DNA of 11,216 nt from an uncultured Clostridia bacterium (GTDB lineage Bacteria > Bacillota > Clostridia > Christensenellales > Pumilibacteraceae), in contig USEG01000014.1 of NCBI GenBank assembly GCA_900553555.1, positions 1 to 11,216 on the forward strand, given 5' to 3'. The notes below the pieces were generated by a model. That model was not told where the DNA came from. It saw only the letters and a list, made by a program, of their open reading frames with translations, and did not search any database. The translations under genes and the position numbers were made by a program. Below are positions 8,133 through 11,216 of the stretch, in pieces; position 1 is the first letter of the stretch; the number at the start of each line of letters is the position of its first letter.

Positions 8133-8148
8133 GCGCCTTTGCGCGCAA
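8131..8148. repeat. TTGCGC/GCGCAA inverted repeat
   Basis: TTGCGC (8131-8136) and GCGCAA (8143-8148) form a 6-bp inverted repeat with a six-base loop, touching the AAACCGGTTT palindrome. On the plus strand it is followed after GC by TTTTT, so it could end transcription entering from the left, but no plus-strand gene precedes it. More likely it is part of the operon's control region. Confidence 0.35.
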
Positions 8149-8536
8149 GCTTTTTATCGCTCCGAAATTATGAAAAGAATTTTTTATTTTTGATACTCAT
8201 TTATATGTATTTTGATAGATAAAACTGTAATTTTGTTTGAAATGCTTTTTATGTATTTTTATTCGCGTTTGAAAAAAACTTAAAAATTTTTACTTCCGCC
8301 GCACAAGACAGGGACTATACTTGCAAAGCCGCTGACACTTTTTCATGTTTTTCTGAAATAGTTCGTGCCGCAGAGGCGGGGCATTTACGGCGCGGCGTCG
8401 GGCGGAAAAATCGGCAAAAAAATGCGTTTATCAAGTAATTATGTCCGCTTTGTAAGGGCAAAAAACCCGTCCGTATATGTCTTATTGTATGTACCGGCCG
8501 CGTTTTTATTCCGTCTTTACCGCGGCGGACGGCAGA

Positions 8537-8587
8537 TAAAACAAAAAACGCGCACCCGTCTAATATTGGACGGTAAATACGCGTTTT
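8537..8587 (-). terminator. Intrinsic terminator of upp
   Basis: On the minus strand AAAACGCG (8580-8587 region) pairs with CGCGTTTT (8545-8552), an inner CCGTC/GACGG stem closes an AT-rich loop, and a T-rich run follows (8537-8548). The hairpin begins about seven bases after the upp stop codon. Confidence 0.85.
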
Positions 8588-8594
8588 GTGTGTT

Positions 8595-9233
8595 TTATTT
8601 CGTGCCGAACAGTCTGTCGCCCGCGTCTCCCAAGCCGGGGAGAATGTACCCGTTTTCGTTGAGGCAGCGGTCCAGCGTGGACACGTAAATATTTACGTCG
8701 GGATAGGTTTCGGCCACTCGCGAAACGCCTTCGGGGGCGCCGATAATGGACATGAGTTTGATGTTTTTGCACCCTCTCGCTTTAAGCGCGGCAATGGCGT
8801 CGCAGGCCGATCCGCCCGTCGCCAGCATGGGGTCCACCAAAAGTACCAGCTTGTTTTCGATTCCGTCGGGCAGCTTACAATAATATTCGTGCGGTTCCAG
8901 CGTCTCTTCGTCGCGGTACATTCCTATATGCCCCACCTTTGCCGTCGGGAACAACACATGAATGCCGTTTACCATTCCCAGTCCGGCGCGCAGAATAGGC
9001 ACTATGGCAATGCTGTTGTCGGGCACCATTTGCTGCTGCGTTTCTTCCAGCGGAGTTTTTACCGTCACCGTCTCGGTTTTTAGATCTTTAAGACTTTCGT
9101 AAGTCATAAGGGTCGTTATTTCCTCGACCAGCTCGCGGAACTGTTTCATTCCCGTTTTCTCGTCGCGCAGAATGGCTATCTTATGCTTTATCAGCGGATG
9201 GTCGAAAATGACCACATTGTCGTATTTTTTCAT
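8595..9233 (-). CDS. upp: Uracil phosphoribosyltransferase
   Basis: This cytoplasmic pyrimidine-salvage enzyme joins uracil and PRPP to give UMP and pyrophosphate. The 212-residue length is usual for the family. The PRPP-binding loop [13 protein letters not shown] is at residues 130-142. The C-terminal uracil-binding signature [13 protein letters not shown] is at 195-207, followed by [14 protein letters not shown] (79-87) is also conserved. The ATG at 9233 has GGAGG five bases upstream (9239-9243). The gene has its own terminator downstream; upstream it is separated from the ferredoxin by a terminator, and I could not find a strong promoter in the roughly 95-base gap. Its expression may therefore depend on read-through or on a weak promoter. 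No sign of truncation or foreign composition. Confidence 0.97.
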   Translation of the reverse strand: MKKYDNVVIFDHPLIKHKIAILRDEKTGMKQFRELVEEITTLMTYESLKDLKTETVTVKTPLEETQQQMVPDNSIAIVPILRAGLGMVNGIHVLFPTAKVGHIGMYRDEETLEPHEYYCKLPDGIENKLVLLVDPMLATGGSACDAIAALKARGCKNIKLMSIIGAPEGVSRVAETYPDVNIYVSTLDRCLNENGYILPGLGDAGDRLFGTK

Positions 9234-9247
9234 TTATTCCTCCGTAT

Positions 9248-9263
9248 CGGACACTATTGTCCG
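9248..9263 (-). promoter_or_regulatory. Perfect hairpin directly before upp ribosome site
   Basis: CGGACA and TGTCCG pair perfectly around a four-base loop (ATAG in the transcript). The stem ends four bases before the upp Shine-Dalgarno sequence (9239-9243). A second inverted repeat, TACTG/CAGTA, lies just upstream at 9270-9287. Such a leader could tune upp translation or mRNA stability. No known riboswitch class was recognised. Confidence 0.45.
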
Positions 9264-9286
9264 GCAATTTACTGCTATTTGACAGT

Positions 9287-9320
9287 AAAAAAGCGGGAAG
9301 GTTGCCCTTGTCCGCCTTTT
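9287..9320 (-). terminator. Intrinsic terminator of the ferredoxin gene
   Basis: On the minus strand AAAAG pairs with CTTTT, then CGG with CCG and AAGG with CCTT around a GCAA tetraloop (GNRA type), with small bulges, followed by a six-T run (9287-9292). It starts about ten bases after the ferredoxin stop codon. It lies upstream of upp, so it may also set how much transcription passes on to that gene. Confidence 0.75.
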
Positions 9321-9330
9321 CAGTCGCAAG

Positions 9331-9504
9331 TTATTCCGCCTGTTTGATGGCTCCGACCGGGCAAACGCTGTCACAGCTTCCGCAGTCGATGCACAAATCG
9401 GCGTCTACAACATACTTTCCGTCGCCTTCGCTGATAGCTCCCACCGGGCATTCGCCGGCGCAGGAACCGCAGGAAAGACACTCGTCACTTATTACATGTG
9501 CCAT
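9331..9504 (-). CDS. Clostridial-type 2[4Fe-4S] ferredoxin, 57 aa
   Basis: This is a small cytoplasmic low-potential electron carrier of anaerobic metabolism. The 57 residues hold two complete C-x2-C-x2-C-x3-C-P cluster motifs, at C9/C12/C15/C19 and C38/C41/C44/C48, each followed by VGAI, the internal duplication typical of clostridial ferredoxins. The start ATG (9504) is preceded by AAGGAG ten bases upstream (9515-9520). A consensus promoter and a terminator bracket the gene, so it is probably a one-gene transcript and strongly expressed. Partner enzymes are not in the window. Identity of the fold is near certain; the physiological partner is unknown. Confidence 0.96.
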   Translation of the reverse strand: MAHVISDECLSCGSCAGECPVGAISEGDGKYVVDADLCIDCGSCDSVCPVGAIKQAE

Positions 9505-9540
9505 AGTTATTACTCTCCTTAAACAGATTTATCGTCATAA

Positions 9541-9569
9541 ATTATAACACTAAAAAAAGAATTTGTCTA
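9541..9569 (-). promoter_or_regulatory. sigma-A-type promoter of the ferredoxin gene
   Basis: Minus strand: TAGACA (-35, 9564-9569), 17-base spacer with a seven-T run, then perfect TATAAT (-10, 9541-9546) with a TGn extension. The predicted leader is about 30 bases. No strong terminator is seen between ricT and this promoter, so some read-through from ricT is possible. Confidence 0.82.
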
Positions 9570-9609
9570 TATATTTATGCAAATTTTCTCAACTTTTTTG
9601 CCGGGAGTT

Positions 9610-10485
9610 TCAGTCCTGTAATTTTTTAAGCTCTTCGTCGTCCACATCGTCGTCGGGAATCTCGGCTCCCTTGTGATAAACGGCGGTGATTTCGGCCGCC
9701 GGGATAACGACGTGTTCGACGTCGTCCTTCTTCTCTTTTCGGAATGTGACCGTATCGCTCAACTGATTTACCGCCTCGACCACGCCCGCGCCGTCCTTTT
9801 TCGTCTTGATGGTGCTGCCTACTTTGGGCATATGTTTGTTTATTTCGGCGTAATAATCGTTTTCGTACGCGAGACAGCACATAAGCCGTCCGCACAGACC
9901 GCTTATCTTCGCCGAATTAAGCGACAAATTCTGATTTTTTGCCATCTTAATGGTAACATGAGCAAATTCGGAAATATGGTCGCTGCAACAGCACGCTCTG
10001 CCGCACGGCGCAAGGCCGCCTATCATCTTGCATTCGTCGCGCGGACCTATCTGGCGCAATTCTATCCTGGTACGGAAAGACGCCGCCAGATCTTTTACGA
10101 GCTCGCGGAAGTCTATCCTGCTGTCGGCGGTAAAATATATGATGAGTTTATTGCCGTCAAACGTATATTCCACATCGCTAAGACGCATTTTGAGCTTGCT
10201 GTCGGCGATTTTCTTTTCGATCAGCGGGTAAACTTCGTTGCGCTTTTCGCTGTTGCGCTTGTCCTGGGCAATATCCTTCTCTGTGGCGATACGAATAATG
10301 GGTTTAAGCGGCGCCACAATATCTTCGTCACGCACTTCGGTGGGCATGATTTTTACTTCGCCGAACTCGACGCCGCGCGCCGTTTCGACAATGACAAAGC
10401 AATTTTCTTTGTATTCGCGGTTGCCCGCGTCAAAGTAATATATTTTGGGAGATTTCTTGAATTTTACTCCTACGATTTTAGGCAT
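9610..10485 (-). CDS. ricT: PSP1-family Ric complex subunit RicT (YaaT)
   Basis: In Bacillus subtilis this protein works with RicA and RicF in an Fe-S-containing complex that directs RNase Y processing of mRNAs and affects competence, sporulation and biofilm genes; the same role is inferred here. The 291 residues contain the family core GPRDECKMIGG (147-157), PCGRACCCSDH (160-170), then IKMAKNQNLSLN (179-190) and KISGLCGRLMCC (193-204). Cysteines 152, 161, 165-167, 198, 203 and 204 are candidates for cluster binding. A lysine-rich segment is at 227-256 and an acidic tail at 276-286. The ATG at 10485 has GGAGG ten bases upstream, and the first 16 bases overlap the end of holB, implying translational coupling. 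The holB-ricT order is the same as in Bacillus, which supports the call. Confidence 0.95.
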   Translation of the reverse strand: MPKIVGVKFKKSPKIYYFDAGNREYKENCFVIVETARGVEFGEVKIMPTEVRDEDIVAPLKPIIRIATEKDIAQDKRNSEKRNEVYPLIEKKIADSKLKMRLSDVEYTFDGNKLIIYFTADSRIDFRELVKDLAASFRTRIELRQIGPRDECKMIGGLAPCGRACCCSDHISEFAHVTIKMAKNQNLSLNSAKISGLCGRLMCCLAYENDYYAEINKHMPKVGSTIKTKKDGAGVVEAVNQLSDTVTFRKEKKDDVEHVVIPAAEITAVYHKGAEIPDDDVDDEELKKLQD

Positions 10486-11216
10486 TTTGTCTTTACCTCC
10501 AATATTTTGAACAGCAAACCGTCGACTACGGCCTGCGCATTACAGTTTTGCGACAAGTCCCTTTTCGCCGCGGCAATAAAGGGCATTATCTTTACTGCGG
10601 CGACGCTGCCGAAGCTGTTTGCCAGCGTCTTTATGTCTTTGATGTTGTCCTTTAGCCGGATTCTTGCGACCGCTCCTTCCGACGCCGACAGACAGTCGGA
10701 CAAAATGACCGACAGACAGTCCAAAACGTCGGGAAGCGTCTCCTTGCGGTCCGTCCAGCGCCGCGAAAACGTGAGAATGTCCTTTGCCGTCCGCATGTTG
10801 AGAAGCGTGTCAAGCGCCAGGGAAAAATCTCCGGTAAATTTTTCGTCGCTCAGAATTTTTTCCGCCTTGCCGACATATCCGCCCGACAACGCCGCCGCGG
10901 AATAGACGTCGCGGGACGAATAGTTGCGTTGTAGCGCTGCTGTCAGCACTTCGAGCGGCATCGGGGGAACGTCAATGCGGCTGCATCGCGACATAACGGT
11001 GGGCAGCATGGCCGCAAGAGACTGCACTTCGAGCACGATGACGACCGAAGGCGGAGCTTCTTCCAGCGTTTTTAACAAGGCATTCTGTGCCTGCGTATTC
11101 ATCTTTTCCGCCTCATCTACGATATAGATTTTATAAGGCCCCTTATATGGCATAATTTCTACTGTATTAACAATCTGCTCCCTTATCTCACCAACACTAA
11201 TCACATTGGGCTTTTC
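10470..11216 (-). CDS. holB: DNA polymerase III delta-prime subunit, N-terminus cut
   Basis: This is the stator subunit of the clamp loader that opens the beta sliding clamp onto primed DNA. The reading frame continues to the right edge (visible start EKPNVISVGE), so the GTG at 11204 is not taken as the start; about 70-80 residues with the Walker A loop and zinc-binding cysteines are outside the window. Visible AAA+ features are the Walker B-like YIVDEAEKM near visible residues 31-39, QAQNALLKTLEEAP just after it, and the sensor-1/SRC motif LPTVMSRC near residues 71-78. The remainder is the helical clamp-loader domain without strong motifs. DnaX (gamma/tau) shares these motifs, but the short C-terminus and the overlap with ricT favour delta-prime. 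The stop at 10470 lies inside the start of ricT. Confidence 0.92.
   Translation of the reverse strand, partial: EKPNVISVGEIREQIVNTVEIMPYKGPYKIYIVDEAEKMNTQAQNALLKTLEEAPPSVVIVLEVQSLAAMLPTVMSRCSRIDVPPMPLEVLTAALQRNYSSRDVYSAAALSGGYVGKAEKILSDEKFTGDFSLALDTLLNMRTAKDILTFSRRWTDRKETLPDVLDCLSVILSDCLSASEGAVARIRLKDNIKDIKTLANSFGSVAAVKIMPFIAAAKRDLSQNCNAQAVVDGLLFKILEVKTKCLKS

Larger units (their letters stand above)
8027..8594. other. Intergenic regulatory stretch, no convincing gene
   Basis: This 568-base gap contains, from right to left, the upp terminator (8537-8587), a stretch of moderate GC content (about 8300-8536) in which I see no ORF with a ribosome site, a strongly A/T-rich stretch (about 8150-8300), two palindromic elements (8123-8148) and the promoter of the GH43 operon (8064-8092). 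The open frames on both strands in the 8300-8536 part lack start-linked ribosome sites and family resemblance, so I leave them uncalled. Confidence 0.7.

Noticed and set aside
8131..8155. A plus-strand intrinsic terminator formed by TTGCGC/GCGCAA and the following T run.
   Set aside because: No plus-strand gene or promoter lies to its left, and the stem is only six pairs. It is better read as part of the GH43 operon control region.
8290..8346. An 18-codon minus-strand frame with three cysteines (MKKCQRLCKYSPCLVRRK).
   Set aside because: It lacks a ribosome site and a nearby promoter; a frame of this length is expected by chance.
8365..8688. A 107-codon plus-strand open frame in the gap between the GH43 gene and upp.
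   Set aside because: Its end runs antisense through the upp terminator and the upp coding region, there is no ribosome site, and the product is a basic sequence without recognisable motif.
10470..11204. GTG at 11204 as the start of holB.
   Set aside because: The frame is open to the window edge with conserved-looking residues before it, and the Walker A region of the family must lie further upstream. The gene is simply cut by the window.
1..11216. CRISPR arrays, tRNA or rRNA genes, insertion sequences, integrase or phage genes, toxin-antitoxin or defence systems.
   Set aside because: No regularly spaced repeats, tRNA cloverleaf sequence, transposase or integrase motifs, or defence-type domains were seen on either strand.

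Overview
The window reads as a piece of chromosome from an anaerobic, Gram-positive-type bacterium, most likely a Clostridia-class Bacillota from a plant-fibre-rich habitat such as a gut. This is inferred from the clostridial 2[4Fe-4S] ferredoxin, the Bacillota-type holB-ricT pair, strong AGGAGG-type ribosome sites, near-consensus sigma-A promoters with TGn extensions, intrinsic terminators with U tracts, and large lipid-anchored carbohydrate-active proteins. I cannot name a genus from the sequence alone.

Every gene I can support lies on the minus strand, so the order of transcription runs from high to low coordinates. From the right edge: the C-terminal part of holB (DNA polymerase III delta-prime), overlapping ricT (PSP1/YaaT family, RNase Y-associated Fe-S protein); then a 57-residue 2[4Fe-4S] ferredoxin, too short for many gene callers, with its own consensus promoter and terminator; then upp (uracil phosphoribosyltransferase), whose leader carries two perfect small inverted repeats and which ends in an intrinsic terminator.

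Next is about 570 bases without a convincing gene (8027-8594). It holds the upp terminator, an AT-rich stretch with palindromes and phased repeats, and a near-perfect sigma-A promoter. This drives the accessory part of the window: a two-gene operon encoding two lipoproteins, a GH43 beta-propeller glycosidase with a discoidin-like C-terminal domain (762 aa) and, 16 bases downstream, a 1413-aa multidomain surface lipoprotein (CBM9-like domain plus three divergent beta-sandwich modules alternating with small beta-repeat and Ig-like domains, no recognisable catalytic domain). The operon closes with a hairpin terminator.

The left end is purB (adenylosuccinate lyase of the animal-like type), with its own promoter and cut at its C-terminus by the window edge. 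Functionally the window is housekeeping (replication clamp loader, RNA processing, electron transfer, pyrimidine salvage, purine synthesis) interrupted by one carbohydrate-degrading, cell-surface operon. That operon has no transporter, regulator or second enzyme in view, and its giant lipoprotein is the least explained element here.
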